DNA of 64,000 bases from Mucilaginibacter defluvii (GTDB lineage: Bacteria > Bacteroidota > Bacteroidia > Sphingobacteriales > Sphingobacteriaceae): positions 957,193-1,021,192 of the forward strand of contig NZ_BAABJI010000001.1 of assembly GCF_039543225.1 (NCBI RefSeq), in the 5' to 3' direction. The position numbers and the translations under genes are program-made. A model generated the notes under the pieces. That model was not told the DNA's origin. It did no database searches and saw only the letters and a list, made by a program, of their open reading frames with translations. Shown in pieces: positions 54,156 through 62,893 of the stretch. Every line of letters begins with the position of its first letter. Position 1 is the stretch's first letter.

Positions 54156-54187
54156 AGAAAGAGCCGCTGTTAACAGCGGCTCTTTCT
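54156..54187 (+). terminator. Terminator of the ABC gene
   Basis: A perfect 16-bp palindrome, AGAAAGAGCCGCTGTT and its complement, followed by a short T-run. Confidence 0.85.
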
Positions 54188-54214
54188 TTTTTGGTAACTT
54201 TTTTCCATACTCAC

Positions 54215-54400
54215 TTATACTCGGTGAAACCGTCTCGCCATTTTATCTGGCAGCCACACATAGGCATTCTTTAAACAGTGTGCGCAGAAAAAACGACGGA
54301 TAGGTAAGAAAAACAATAGCGCTCCGAGAGGATTGGTTTTACTCTCGAAATGAAAAGGCGCTCCACAAGTGCACCTTAACGTTGATTTTTCAGTTCTCAT
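54215..54400 (-). CDS. Small protein with possible zinc-binding cysteines
   Basis: A 61-residue frame: MRTEKSTLRCTCGAPFHFES, then LLFFLPIRRFFCAHCLKNAYVW. The C-x-C and C-x-x-C pairs flanking a hydrophobic FFLPIRR segment suggest a small zinc ribbon, a pattern I associate with short Sphingobacteriaceae proteins, without a family name. A near-consensus TACATTTT immediately precedes the ATG. It might also be a chance frame. Confidence 0.42.
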   Translation of the reverse strand: MRTEKSTLRCTCGAPFHFESKTNPLGALLFFLPIRRFFCAHCLKNAYVWLPDKMARRFHRV

Positions 54401-54607
54401 AAAATGTAGATAATAAGCACTGCCTTTCAACATGATCGCTGTCAGGCGTTAATAATCACAAAACTCCTCAGTTTTACATTTAGGTTACGTAAGATTTTGG
54501 TATATCATTACATGGTTCTGTAAACAAATTTTGTGCTAATGTTACCAAATTGTTATGTTATTGATTTAATTGACTGATAATCAAGCGAAAATTTTATACG
54601 AAAAGAA

Positions 54608-54627
54608 GCCCGCCGATAACAGCGGGC
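54608..54627 (-). terminator. Terminator of the lipoprotein pair
   Basis: GCCCGC / GCGGGC stem with an eight-base loop; the minus strand continues into TTCTTTTC. The gap 54401-54607 has no other recognisable feature. Confidence 0.65.
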
Positions 54628-54649
54628 CTTTTTCGTGTGAAATAAAATT

Positions 54650-55141
54650 TTATAGTAATTTGTCGGCAAGTAGCTTGTCAGCTACTATTTTTACGGTTTT
54701 GTCTGATACATCCATCTCCGAGGTGTACTCGTCATGCGACGTATTGATTTCACTTTTCCATACATTTTTACGCAGCTCTGTATCAAAAAGCGATATTTCA
54801 TAAGCGCCTTTTGACCATCCGGATACAGTTTGTCTCAAATAAAGGACGGCCTCAGGTTTAAAGTCCACTATTTTTTGGTTAATATCAGCCTCTGTATCTA
54901 ATGAAAGTGGGGTTTTAATATAATATTCAGTCTCAATACCGCGCTTAATAAAGTCGGCGGTAATACCTTTGGTTATTGAGGATCCGTACTCCATGCTTTC
55001 CTTGCTGCAATAAGTAACGATGTAAATTTTACGGGGTTTCTTGGTGTAACCTTCCTGTTTATTTGAAGCTATGTTTACAGATGCGCAGGCTTGCAGCAGT
55101 AACAACAAGCCGGCAATAAAATGTTGTAGTTTTCTGTTCAT
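54650..55141 (-). CDS. Small lipoprotein, second of a paralogous pair
   Basis: A 163-residue protein with lipobox Cys19 (LLLLLQACASVN). The core KIYIVTYCSKESMEYGSSITKGITADF... and the TPLSLDTEADINQKIVDFKPEAVLYLRQ block align with the upstream gene. An in-frame start at 55162 would add seven residues. No family is recognised; the beta-alpha pattern and the final KIVADKLLADKLL helix resemble periplasmic proteins of the DUF4136 kind only loosely. It is likely co-transcribed with its paralogue, 20 nt away. Confidence 0.7.
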   Translation of the reverse strand: MNRKLQHFIAGLLLLLQACASVNIASNKQEGYTKKPRKIYIVTYCSKESMEYGSSITKGITADFIKRGIETEYYIKTPLSLDTEADINQKIVDFKPEAVLYLRQTVSGWSKGAYEISLFDTELRKNVWKSEINTSHDEYTSEMDVSDKTVKIVADKLLADKLL

Positions 55142-55161
55142 GATGTGGTTTAGATGTATCA

Positions 55162-55665
55162 TCAGATCAATTTATCTTCCTGGAGTTTTTTTATTACGTT
55201 ATTAACCGCAACCTCTGCCGATTCGGTGATGCCAAATGCGCCATATACTTTTGCAAGGCCTTTCCAAACCGGTTTTTGCGTTTTGCCATCAATCAGTGTA
55301 AGATCAAGCTTGGCATCGGTTACGGTGCCGTTGGTATAGGTAATGTGCGTTTGTTTAATTACCAGTAACGCCTGCGGATCGTAATCATTGATCTTTTTTA
55401 ATACATCTTCTTCAGTGTCGAGTGATAGCGGATCACGCAAAAAGCCGTTCGACTGGATGTTTTTTTCGCGAAGCTTAGCCTTCAAACCGGTGAAAAATGT
55501 TTGGCTAAAGTTTTTTGTTTCTTTTGCGCCATTTACAATGATGTAAACCTTGTAAAGTTTCTCATTGTAGCTGGCTTGTTTTGATGATTCGATTTTTGCA
55601 GAAAAGCAGGATTGCAGACTGCCTATTATTAACATGCATGCCGCAATACGAAGTAAATTCTTCAT
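55162..55665 (-). CDS. Small lipoprotein, first of a paralogous pair
   Basis: A 167-residue protein with lipobox Cys20 (IIGSLQSCFSAK). It shares KVYIIVNGAKETKNF, DPLSLDTEEDVLKKINDYDPQALLVIKQT and a KPVWKG strand with the downstream gene, so the two arose by tandem duplication. A minus-7 box TATTTTTG lies at 55718-55711. The function is unknown; the paired, diverged copies suggest an envelope role. Confidence 0.72.
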   Translation of the reverse strand: MKNLLRIAACMLIIGSLQSCFSAKIESSKQASYNEKLYKVYIIVNGAKETKNFSQTFFTGLKAKLREKNIQSNGFLRDPLSLDTEEDVLKKINDYDPQALLVIKQTHITYTNGTVTDAKLDLTLIDGKTQKPVWKGLAKVYGAFGITESAEVAVNNVIKKLQEDKLI

Positions 55666-55710
55666 GTTTTGTGTGATAATCCAGTTTAAGTATCAGGGTA
55701 AATTCGAAGG

Positions 55711-55718
55711 CAAAAATA
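55711..55718 (-). promoter_or_regulatory. Likely promoter minus-7 box of the lipoprotein pair
   Basis: The minus strand reads TATTTTTG, about 45 nt before the first lipoprotein ATG. Confidence 0.45.
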
Positions 55719-55888
55719 TTAAAATATTTGAGCTTTTGGTGTATTTGTAACGCTAAGCCTCAAAACCAACACTTACTAGCTATTTTTCTTCACAATAACA
55801 CGCCGATAAGTGCTTAAAAATCCTATTTTTAGCGCCGCTAAAATTGATGCAGCAAGATCAGTTTTTCAATTAAGTAATTATTGTAAAG

Positions 55889-57199
55889 ATGAAAGTTTTA
55901 AAATTTGGAGGAACATCTGTAGGCAGTCCTGAAAGGATGAAAAAACTGCTGGATATTGTTGATGCTTCTCAACGTCAGATCGTGGTGCTTTCGGCAGTGT
56001 CGGGCACAACAAACAGTTTAGTTGAAATAGGGCAGGCATACCTTGCAGGCGATAAACCCAAGGCAGCCTCATTAATTGCTGCATTAAAGGGTAAGTACGA
56101 AGTTTTTATCCAAGAGCTTTTCGCTAACGAAGAATACCGTGCGCAAGGCAAGGAAGTGATCGATTATCATTTTAACCTGCTTACCGGCCTGGCGAATGAT
56201 CTGTTTACGCCTATTGAAGAAAAGATAATACTGGCGCAGGGCGAGCTGCTTTCGACCACCTTATACCATGTTTATCTGAAAGAGATCGGTGTGCCGTCGG
56301 TACTGTTACCGGCGCTCGATTTTATGAAGATTGATGAAGATAATGAACCTGTGGTTGATTACATCACCTCGCACCTTACCCCATTGCTTGATAAGCATCC
56401 GGATAATAACCTGTTTATTACACAGGGTTATATTTGCCGCAACAGCTTTGGCGAAATTGATAACCTGCGCCGTGGCGGCAGTGACTACACCGCATCACTG
56501 ATAGGGGCAGGCATACGCAGCGAGGAAGTACAGATATGGACGGATATTGACGGTATGCACAACAACGATCCGCGTATTGTTAAAGGCACGCAGCCAATTG
56601 CCCAGCTATCGTTTGATGAGGCAGCCGAGCTGGCTTACTTTGGCGCAAAGATATTGCATCCGCAGAGTGTGTTCCCGGCGCAGCGTTACAAAATACCGGT
56701 ACGCTTACTTAATACTATGGATCCGCAGGCCCAAGGTACGCTGATCACTAACGAAAGCGAAAAGAACCGTATAAAATCAATCGCCGCTAAGGATGATATA
56801 ACCGCTATTCGCATACAATCAAGCCGTATGCTGCTGGCTTATGGCTTTTTGAGGCGCGTTTTCGAGGTATTTGAGCGTTATAAAACCTCTATCGATATGA
56901 TCACCACGTCGGAAGTGGCGGTGTCATTAACCATTGATGATACCACCTACCTTGGCCAGATAGAAGCTGAGCTGAATACCTTCGGCAGTGTGGAGATAGA
57001 AACTAAGCAAACTATAATTTGCGTAGTTGGTGATTTTGGCACTGATAAGCACGGTTACGCCGCGCGCGTGCTGGAAGCTGTAAAACATATTCCGTTGCGT
57101 ATGATATCTTACGGTGGCAGTGAGCACAACCTGTCGTTACTGGTAAAAACCGAAGAGAAAACCGAAGCGTTGCGCAGTTTACACAGCCGTTTATTTTAA
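55889..57199 (+). CDS. lysC: Aspartate kinase
   Basis: First step from aspartate to lysine, threonine and methionine. The N terminus KVLKFGGTSVGSPERMKKLL is the family signature, and LRRGGSDYTASLIGAGI and IWTDIDGMHNNDPRIV complete the kinase domain. The C-terminal third has two ACT domains for feedback by an amino acid. At 436 residues it is monofunctional, not fused to homoserine dehydrogenase. lysA follows 50 nt later. Confidence 0.94.
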   Translation: MKVLKFGGTSVGSPERMKKLLDIVDASQRQIVVLSAVSGTTNSLVEIGQAYLAGDKPKAASLIAALKGKYEVFIQELFANEEYRAQGKEVIDYHFNLLTGLANDLFTPIEEKIILAQGELLSTTLYHVYLKEIGVPSVLLPALDFMKIDEDNEPVVDYITSHLTPLLDKHPDNNLFITQGYICRNSFGEIDNLRRGGSDYTASLIGAGIRSEEVQIWTDIDGMHNNDPRIVKGTQPIAQLSFDEAAELAYFGAKILHPQSVFPAQRYKIPVRLLNTMDPQAQGTLITNESEKNRIKSIAAKDDITAIRIQSSRMLLAYGFLRRVFEVFERYKTSIDMITTSEVAVSLTIDDTTYLGQIEAELNTFGSVEIETKQTIICVVGDFGTDKHGYAARVLEAVKHIPLRMISYGGSEHNLSLLVKTEEKTEALRSLHSRLF

Positions 57200-57249
57200 C
57201 GGCATTTGTTGCATTTTGCCTGTACGCAGGCATTTAAGTTTGCTATAAA

Positions 57250-58413
57250 ATGTTTAACGATAATGTTATAGATCGTTTCCAGGGTTTGGAAACGCCTTTT
57301 TATTACTACGACCTCGATCTGCTGCGCCGCACATTGGCTGCTTGTAACGAGGCCGCCGGTAAATACGGCTTTCATGTCCATTATGCCATGAAGGCGAATT
57401 TTGACGAGCAGGTGCTCCGGGCCATTCAGTCCTACGGTTTCGGTGCTGATTGCGTGAGCGGTAACGAAGTGTTGGCCGCGCTGAAGCATGGTTTCGGTAA
57501 AGATAAGGTGGTATTTGCCGGCGTAGGTAAATCAGACAAAGAAATAATTGCCGCCTTAGAGGCCGATATCTTTTGCTTCAATGTAGAATCGGTGCAGGAG
57601 CTGGAGGTGATTAACGAGCTTGCCGCCGCCCGTAATAAAAAAGCCCGGGTGGCTATCCGTATTAACCCCAATGTTGACGCGCATACCCATCACTACATTA
57701 CTACCGGGCTTGATGAAAATAAATTTGGCATCAACACATGGCAGCTTAACGATGTAGCCGAGAAACTGCGCAGCAGCGCCAGCCTGGAGTTTGTAGGCAT
57801 ACACTTTCACGTAGGTTCGCAAATTACCGATATGGAAGTGTTCAGGAGTTTATGCGTGCGCATTAATGAGATCCAGGCCTGGTTTGAGGATCGCGGCTTT
57901 ACCATAAAAATACTCAACGCCGGCGGCGGTTTGGGGGTAAATTATTACAGTCCGGATGAAAACAACATAGCCGATTTTGAAAGCTACTTTAAGGTTTTTA
58001 AGGACTTTTTGAATGTTAAGCCGGGCCAGGAAGTGCACTTCGAATTAGGGCGTGTATTGGTAGCACAATCAGCAGCGCTTATTTCGCGCGTGTTGTATGT
58101 AAAGAATGGTCAGCGTAAAAACTTTCTGGTGCTTGATGCCGGCATGACCGAGCTGATCAGGCCGATGCTTTACCAAGCTTATCACCAGATAGATAACTTA
58201 AGCCGCAAGCCTGAGAATGTTACCGACGCGGTGAAATATGATGTGGTAGGCCCGATATGTGAAAGTACTGATTGTTTCCGTAAGGATGTTGAGCTGCCGC
58301 AATCATACCGTGGCGACATTATCGCGGTGCGCACAGCAGGCGCTTACGGACAAGTTATGGCATCAGGCTATAACCTGCGCACGCCTGTACAAAGTGTTTA
58401 TTCGGGCGAATAA
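57250..58413 (+). CDS. lysA: Diaminopimelate decarboxylase
   Basis: PLP enzyme of fold type III that makes lysine. The PLP lysine is in HVHYAMKANFDEQVL, followed by GADCVSGNEVLAAL, GIHFHVGSQI, ILNAGGGLGVNY and the active-site cysteine block GPICESTDCF. GAYGQVMASGYNLR closes the protein. The length of 387 residues is a little shorter than many. It is downstream of lysC, so lysine is probably the main product of the unit. Confidence 0.95.
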   Translation: MFNDNVIDRFQGLETPFYYYDLDLLRRTLAACNEAAGKYGFHVHYAMKANFDEQVLRAIQSYGFGADCVSGNEVLAALKHGFGKDKVVFAGVGKSDKEIIAALEADIFCFNVESVQELEVINELAAARNKKARVAIRINPNVDAHTHHYITTGLDENKFGINTWQLNDVAEKLRSSASLEFVGIHFHVGSQITDMEVFRSLCVRINEIQAWFEDRGFTIKILNAGGGLGVNYYSPDENNIADFESYFKVFKDFLNVKPGQEVHFELGRVLVAQSAALISRVLYVKNGQRKNFLVLDAGMTELIRPMLYQAYHQIDNLSRKPENVTDAVKYDVVGPICESTDCFRKDVELPQSYRGDIIAVRTAGAYGQVMASGYNLRTPVQSVYSGE

Positions 58414-58454
58414 CTTATTTACAAAACAAACCTGAGTATAAGGTGTTGTACGGT

Positions 58455-58482
58455 AAAACGGCGTAAGTGCATACGCCGTTTT
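58455..58482 (+). terminator. Terminator of lysC-lysA
   Basis: AAAACGGCGTA and TACGCCGTTTT form a perfect 11-bp stem around AGTGCA. Confidence 0.8.
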
Positions 58483-58498
58483 ATGTTTCCGTATCACA

Positions 58499-59641
58499 AT
58501 GAACGACGAATACAACCGCCTTAAAGCCGTAAACAGGTTTATCTCTCTTAACTCATCAACAAGCCGCGATTTAGCCGGAATTGCGGAATTAACCGCCCGG
58601 CTGTGCGATGCCCCTGTAGCATTAATAACCCTTTTGGGTAAAGATACCCAATGGTTTAAAGCGCGTAAAGGTGTAGACATGGAAAGCACCCCCAGGCAAA
58701 TCGCATTTTGTAATCATACCATAAAAAAGCGAGATGTTGTAGTGGTGCCTGATATGAAACTAGATGTGCGTTACTCGTCAAACCCGTTAGTTAGCGGCGA
58801 TCCTAATGCCCGCTTTTACGCTGGTTGCCCGTTAATAACTGATGATGGCTATGCTGTAGGTAGCCTATGCGTAGTAGGATTTGAGCCGCGTGAATTAGAT
58901 GTAGATGAAAAAAACACGCTCAGAATGCTGGCCCGCCAGGCCATTAACCTGATGCAGCTCGACTCCAACCTGCGTGAGCTGGAATTACATCATAAAAACT
59001 CCCTGCAAAACAGCATGGATCTGATGGACTCGGAGCTGAAGCTGAAAGCGATATTTGACAGCAGCAGCGATCAGCATGTACTGGTTGACCGCGGTATGCG
59101 CATCATGGCCATGAACAAAGCAACGGTATCAGCCCTGCACAGTGTGCTTAATATAATCCCCGAAATTGGTACCCATCTTTTTGAATATGTAGACCAACAC
59201 ACAGGGATTGAGTTAAGGCAGTTGGTTAACCAGGCATTTGGCGGCCGTTCTATCAAAAGAGAATTACTGGTATGGCGCGGCACGCCGCACGAGGGCTGGC
59301 GCGAAGTGAAGCTCGTGCCTATCCGCAACATTATAAATGAGGTGGTGGGTGTAGCTATAAACGCTGTTGATGTTACACATAACAAACTCCAGGAAGAGCA
59401 GATCAGGGTACAAAACGAGGCGCTTACACGGATAGCCATCATACAATCGCATGAATTGCGCCGCCCGGTGGCATCGTTGCTGGGGCTGCTGCATGTAATG
59501 AAGCTGGAGCAGGATAAAATGGGTATTGAGGAGTATATGGAGATGATGCAGCTGGTTGTTGATGAACTGGACCAGAAAATAAAACTGATTGTTAAAGACT
59601 CAGAAGATACCATTAATAGCAACCTGTCAATAGTAGCCTGA
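58499..59641 (+). CDS. GAF-PAS sensor with a histidine-kinase H-box but no ATPase domain
   Basis: The 380-residue chain has a GAF domain (about 20-155, with IAFCNHTIKKRDVVVVPDM and FYAGCPLITDDGYAVGSLCVV), a PAS domain (about 180-295), and a HisKA helix with IIQSHELRRPVASLLGLL, His318 being the expected phospho-site. It ends about 60 residues later with no N, G1 or G2 box. It may be phosphorylated by another kinase or act as a phosphatase or dimerisation partner. A later frame at 59071-59820 on the other strand is a shadow. Confidence 0.83.
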   Translation: MNDEYNRLKAVNRFISLNSSTSRDLAGIAELTARLCDAPVALITLLGKDTQWFKARKGVDMESTPRQIAFCNHTIKKRDVVVVPDMKLDVRYSSNPLVSGDPNARFYAGCPLITDDGYAVGSLCVVGFEPRELDVDEKNTLRMLARQAINLMQLDSNLRELELHHKNSLQNSMDLMDSELKLKAIFDSSSDQHVLVDRGMRIMAMNKATVSALHSVLNIIPEIGTHLFEYVDQHTGIELRQLVNQAFGGRSIKRELLVWRGTPHEGWREVKLVPIRNIINEVVGVAINAVDVTHNKLQEEQIRVQNEALTRIAIIQSHELRRPVASLLGLLHVMKLEQDKMGIEEYMEMMQLVVDELDQKIKLIVKDSEDTINSNLSIVA

Positions 59642-59727
59642 TTGTAAATACATGCTACGCAGGTGAATATATTTGTTGCTTTGCCGATTATTATACCTAC
59701 CTTGCGTGCTTTATAATAAACAATACA

Positions 59728-59922
59728 ATGCAAAAACAAGGAACAGTTAAATTTTTCAACGTTACAAAAGGTTTTGGTTTTATAGTGCCCGACAGTGGCG
59801 AACAAGAAATTTTTGTACACTCAACCGGCCTTATCGATGAGATACAGGAGAACGACAAAGTGGAGTTTGAGGTTGAAAACGGCCGTAAAGGCTTAAACGC
59901 GGTAAAAGTAAAAGTTATATAA
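59728..59922 (+). CDS. Cold-shock domain protein
   Basis: A 64-residue single CSD: GTVKFFNVTKGFGFIVPD carries RNP1 (KGFGFI) and EIFVHSTGL carries RNP2. Such proteins bind single-stranded nucleic acid and act as RNA chaperones. It has a leader of some tens of bases, as csp genes usually do, and a strong terminator follows. Confidence 0.94.
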   Translation: MQKQGTVKFFNVTKGFGFIVPDSGEQEIFVHSTGLIDEIQENDKVEFEVENGRKGLNAVKVKVI

Positions 59923-59946
59923 TTATATATCATTTTATTGATCGTT

Positions 59947-59977
59947 AAAAGCACCGGTTTTTGCCGGTGCTTTTTTT
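59947..59977. terminator. Terminator after csp, shared with the DUF92 gene
   Basis: AAAAGCACCGG and CCGGTGCTTTT form an 11-bp stem, with a TTTTTG loop and a following T-run; it lies between convergent genes. Confidence 0.88.
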
Positions 59978-60686
59978 ATGCAATCAGGGCAACGACTATT
60001 GCACCGGCAAGCGTAGCCAAAAAATTCACCATGTTGTTATCAATCACTTGTTTGCGTTCTAATATTGCGCCCAAAAGTGAGTCGGCAAAGTTACCTGCGG
60101 CGCCTGCCAGCGCTATGGCTGCAACCGGCCAGCCGAAACCGGCAAACAAACTGTAAACCATAGCTATTAACAGGCCACCCGCCAAACCAAGCACTGTACC
60201 TTCCAGGCTGATCACGCCGTCGAGCCCGCGTTGATCTTTTTTCCAGCTGATGATATTATAAAAGTTACGCCCGTAAATTACGCCCAGTTCGCTCGATGCG
60301 GTATCGGCTGCGGCAGTAGCGAACGCGCCTGCAATCATCAGCAGCATTTCATCCATATGCGCCGGAAACAGCATGGCAGCTACCGACAGTATGGCCGCTA
60401 TGCCGCTGTTAGCCAGTACCTGCCACGTATCGCGCGGAGCGTTATCATCATCACCATTAATTTTTAGCTTCAGGTACTTTTTGTGTGATGTAGCGGCGGT
60501 GCCGATTATAAAAAATGCGGTCATCAGCAGCACGCCGGCAAAGCCGGTGCCTATGTAAAGTAACAACGCGGTTATAGCGCCCGTAAAGGCAGCCCAGCGG
60601 GTGAGTTTGCGCCGCTTTACCGAAAACAGCATACCTGCGGCAAGCAACAGTAAAAGCAAAATATAGGCGATGGTGGCAGAGATCAT
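59976..60686 (-). CDS. DUF92 membrane protein
   Basis: A 236-residue protein with about seven hydrophobic helices. The DUF92/TMEM19 pattern is visible: RKLTRWAAFTGAITALLLYIGTGFAG, FATAAADTASSELGVIYGR and ALAGAAGNFADSLLGAILERK. Plant relatives include VTE6 (phytyl-phosphate kinase), so a role in isoprenyl phosphate metabolism is possible but unproved. A perfect minus-7 box lies 7 nt before the ATG. Confidence 0.85.
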   Translation of the reverse strand: MISATIAYILLLLLLAAGMLFSVKRRKLTRWAAFTGAITALLLYIGTGFAGVLLMTAFFIIGTAATSHKKYLKLKINGDDDNAPRDTWQVLANSGIAAILSVAAMLFPAHMDEMLLMIAGAFATAAADTASSELGVIYGRNFYNIISWKKDQRGLDGVISLEGTVLGLAGGLLIAMVYSLFAGFGWPVAAIALAGAAGNFADSLLGAILERKQVIDNNMVNFLATLAGAIVVALIA

Positions 60687-60693
60687 GCAGCGT

Positions 60694-60701
60694 CAAATAT
60701 A
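60694..60701 (-). promoter_or_regulatory. Promoter box abutting the DUF92 start codon
   Basis: The minus strand reads TATATTTG, 7 nt before the ATG. The 39-bp gap to the divergent methyltransferase also holds TTACTTTG on the plus strand. Confidence 0.55.
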
Positions 60702-60725
60702 AATTATTTACTTTGCAGCAGTATT

Positions 60726-61421
60726 ATGAGCGATATTTTAGGACAGGCAATTTATAATTACCACCATAGCGATAGGGTGAGTAAGTTGTGGATATACAAC
60801 CGTTACGGCCCACGCGAGGAAATGCCCGTACGCACTTACTTTAGGAATGAAGATGATATGCCCGACCTGGAATGGTGTGCCCTGAACCATTGCAATGGCA
60901 GCGTGCTCGACGTTGGCGCGGGAGCGGGAAGCCACAGCCTGGTGCTGCAGCAATGGAATGCCGCGGTAACCGCCCTCGATATATCTCCGCTGGCCACGGA
61001 TGTTATGCGGGCGAGAGGGGTAGCCGATGTAATACAAGCGGATATATTTGCATACAACGCAAGGCAGTATGATACCTTGCTGATGCTGATGAACGGTATC
61101 GGTATAGCGGGAGACCTGGATGGCTTTCGGAGGTTTTTAAGACATGCCAAAACGCTTTTATTACCAGGCGGACAATTACTGTTTGATTCGTCGGACGTGG
61201 CATACCTGTATCCTGACGGCATACCCGATAGGGATTATTACGGGCAAATATCTTATCAATATGCCTACAAGGGCGAGCGTTCTGAATGGTTCAGTTGGTT
61301 GTATATCGACGAGAAAACAATGCTCGAAATAGCCGGCGAAGAAGGCTGGCAGGTTGAGGTGATTTTTGAGGACGAGTACGGCCAATATTTAGCTAAGCTT
61401 CATCCGGTAAGCCGTTTGTAA
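60726..61421 (+). CDS. Class I SAM-dependent methyltransferase
   Basis: A 231-residue Rossmann methyltransferase. Motif I is GSVLDVGAGAGSHSLVLQ, the acidic end of beta-2 is VTALDISPLAT, and YDTLLMLMNGIGIAGDLDGFRRFL covers motif III/IV. A DSSDVAYLYPDG segment and a WFSWLYIDEKTM strand follow. The substrate is unknown; the fold resembles small-molecule methyltransferases. It is divergent from the DUF92 gene. Confidence 0.88.
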   Translation: MSDILGQAIYNYHHSDRVSKLWIYNRYGPREEMPVRTYFRNEDDMPDLEWCALNHCNGSVLDVGAGAGSHSLVLQQWNAAVTALDISPLATDVMRARGVADVIQADIFAYNARQYDTLLMLMNGIGIAGDLDGFRRFLRHAKTLLLPGGQLLFDSSDVAYLYPDGIPDRDYYGQISYQYAYKGERSEWFSWLYIDEKTMLEIAGEEGWQVEVIFEDEYGQYLAKLHPVSRL

Positions 61422-61559
61422 GTAATCGGCAACTATAATTAACGTTATGTAAAATTATATACTCATTAATTAAAATATGATATTTTTTACGGATGATTAG
61501 CTAATCCCGATTACCTTCACGTAAGCATCCCCAATTAACTGCTGTTACTATTGCTGCAC

Positions 61560-62891
61560 ATGCCGAATACTTTGCCTGTTTTAATCAAAAAAATGATCGG
61601 CGAGCCTGCGGAATTTATTCTGGAGCAGCGCATTTTTCACACGGTATGTTTGGTAACGGTTATTGCCCTCTTCCTCAACGTTTTTTCAAACCTTTATATT
61701 GATATGCCCCAACTGGCAGCCCTTATGGCAGGGGGGATTGTGCTGGTTGCAGTAGCTTACTACCTGTCGAGAATATGCCGCTGGTTTACCTTTAGTATCA
61801 CTTTATATAATATACTAAGCAACTGCCTGCTGATAGCCAATTTTTTTGATAATTCAGGCACACGCGGCCCTACAGCGCTTATTTTTTTGCTGGGATGCTT
61901 TATCAATATATCGGTAGTGCCTAAAAAGCAATACTGGTTTTGGATTGTGGCGAATATCGTTATTGTGCTCGGCCTGATGGGATTAGAGTATTTTGATACC
62001 AGCGCCGTGCCTTCCACCTATCCAGATCGGGAGAGCCGTTATTTCGATTTCATGTACTCGTACCTGGTGGTTGCGGTTATTATTTCGCTTATTACTACCT
62101 ACATCAGGCGCAGTTATGATTTTGAACGCCTGCGGGTAGAGCATAAGGCGGAAGAGCTTGAACAATCAAACTTAACTAAAAACAAACTGTACGCTATTTT
62201 AGCGCATGATTTGCGGGCACCCTTAAGTTCGATACAAAATTACCTTGAAATACTATCAGAGTTTAAGCTGGAGGAGAGCGAGCGGATGTCGATAAAAAAG
62301 GATTTGCTTAACGCTACCCAAAACACGCAGAAAATGCTGTCGAATTTGCTTACATGGACAAAATCGCAAATGGAAGGCGTAAATGTAAACCTGGCTACCG
62401 TTAATGTTAGCGACGTATTGCAAACCACCCTGCAAATTCAAAAGAACGAGGCGCAGCGTAAAGGCATAACGCTGATAAGCAAACTGGAAGATAAAGCCCC
62501 CGTTGTTGCCGACCCCGATATGCTGCAGCTTATTGTGCGTAACCTGATCAATAATGCCATAAAGTTCAGTAATAACGGCGGCAGTATCATCGTAAAATCC
62601 GATTATAATGATGAGGAATGCTGTATCAGCATAATTGATACAGGAATCGGCATCCCACCCGATCAGCAGGCAGAAATGTTTTCGTTGCGTGCCAAATCAA
62701 CATATGGTACCGGCAATGAAAAAGGCGTAGGCCTCGGCCTGCTGCTATGCAAGGAGTTTACAGAATTACAGGGCGGTAAAATATGGTTCAGCAGCGAACC
62801 TGACCAAGGCACTACCTTTTGCATTGGCCTTAAAGTTTATCGTGGCGATAGCTTTGTAAAAAACGAGTTAAAGGCCGCTACCCGGGTATAA
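61560..62891 (+). CDS. Membrane sensor histidine kinase
   Basis: The 443-residue protein has an N-terminal block of six membrane helices (residues about 25-180) with almost no periplasmic domain. HisKA has His216 in YAILAHDLRAPLSSIQNY. The ATPase domain has the N box LINNAIKFSNNG, G1 DTGIGIP and G2 GVGLGLLL. No response regulator is adjacent. A TTG at 61551 would add three residues; the ATG at 61560 is preferred. The end lies 2 nt from the convergent Smr gene. Confidence 0.92.
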   Translation: MPNTLPVLIKKMIGEPAEFILEQRIFHTVCLVTVIALFLNVFSNLYIDMPQLAALMAGGIVLVAVAYYLSRICRWFTFSITLYNILSNCLLIANFFDNSGTRGPTALIFLLGCFINISVVPKKQYWFWIVANIVIVLGLMGLEYFDTSAVPSTYPDRESRYFDFMYSYLVVAVIISLITTYIRRSYDFERLRVEHKAEELEQSNLTKNKLYAILAHDLRAPLSSIQNYLEILSEFKLEESERMSIKKDLLNATQNTQKMLSNLLTWTKSQMEGVNVNLATVNVSDVLQTTLQIQKNEAQRKGITLISKLEDKAPVVADPDMLQLIVRNLINNAIKFSNNGGSIIVKSDYNDEECCISIIDTGIGIPPDQQAEMFSLRAKSTYGTGNEKGVGLGLLLCKEFTELQGGKIWFSSEPDQGTTFCIGLKVYRGDSFVKNELKAATRV

Positions 62892-62893
62892 TG

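Noticed and set aside
59071..59820. 249-codon frame on the minus strand over the GAF-PAS gene
   Set aside because: It is Ser/Ile/Thr-rich, resembles no family and lies wholly antisense to a well-supported gene.
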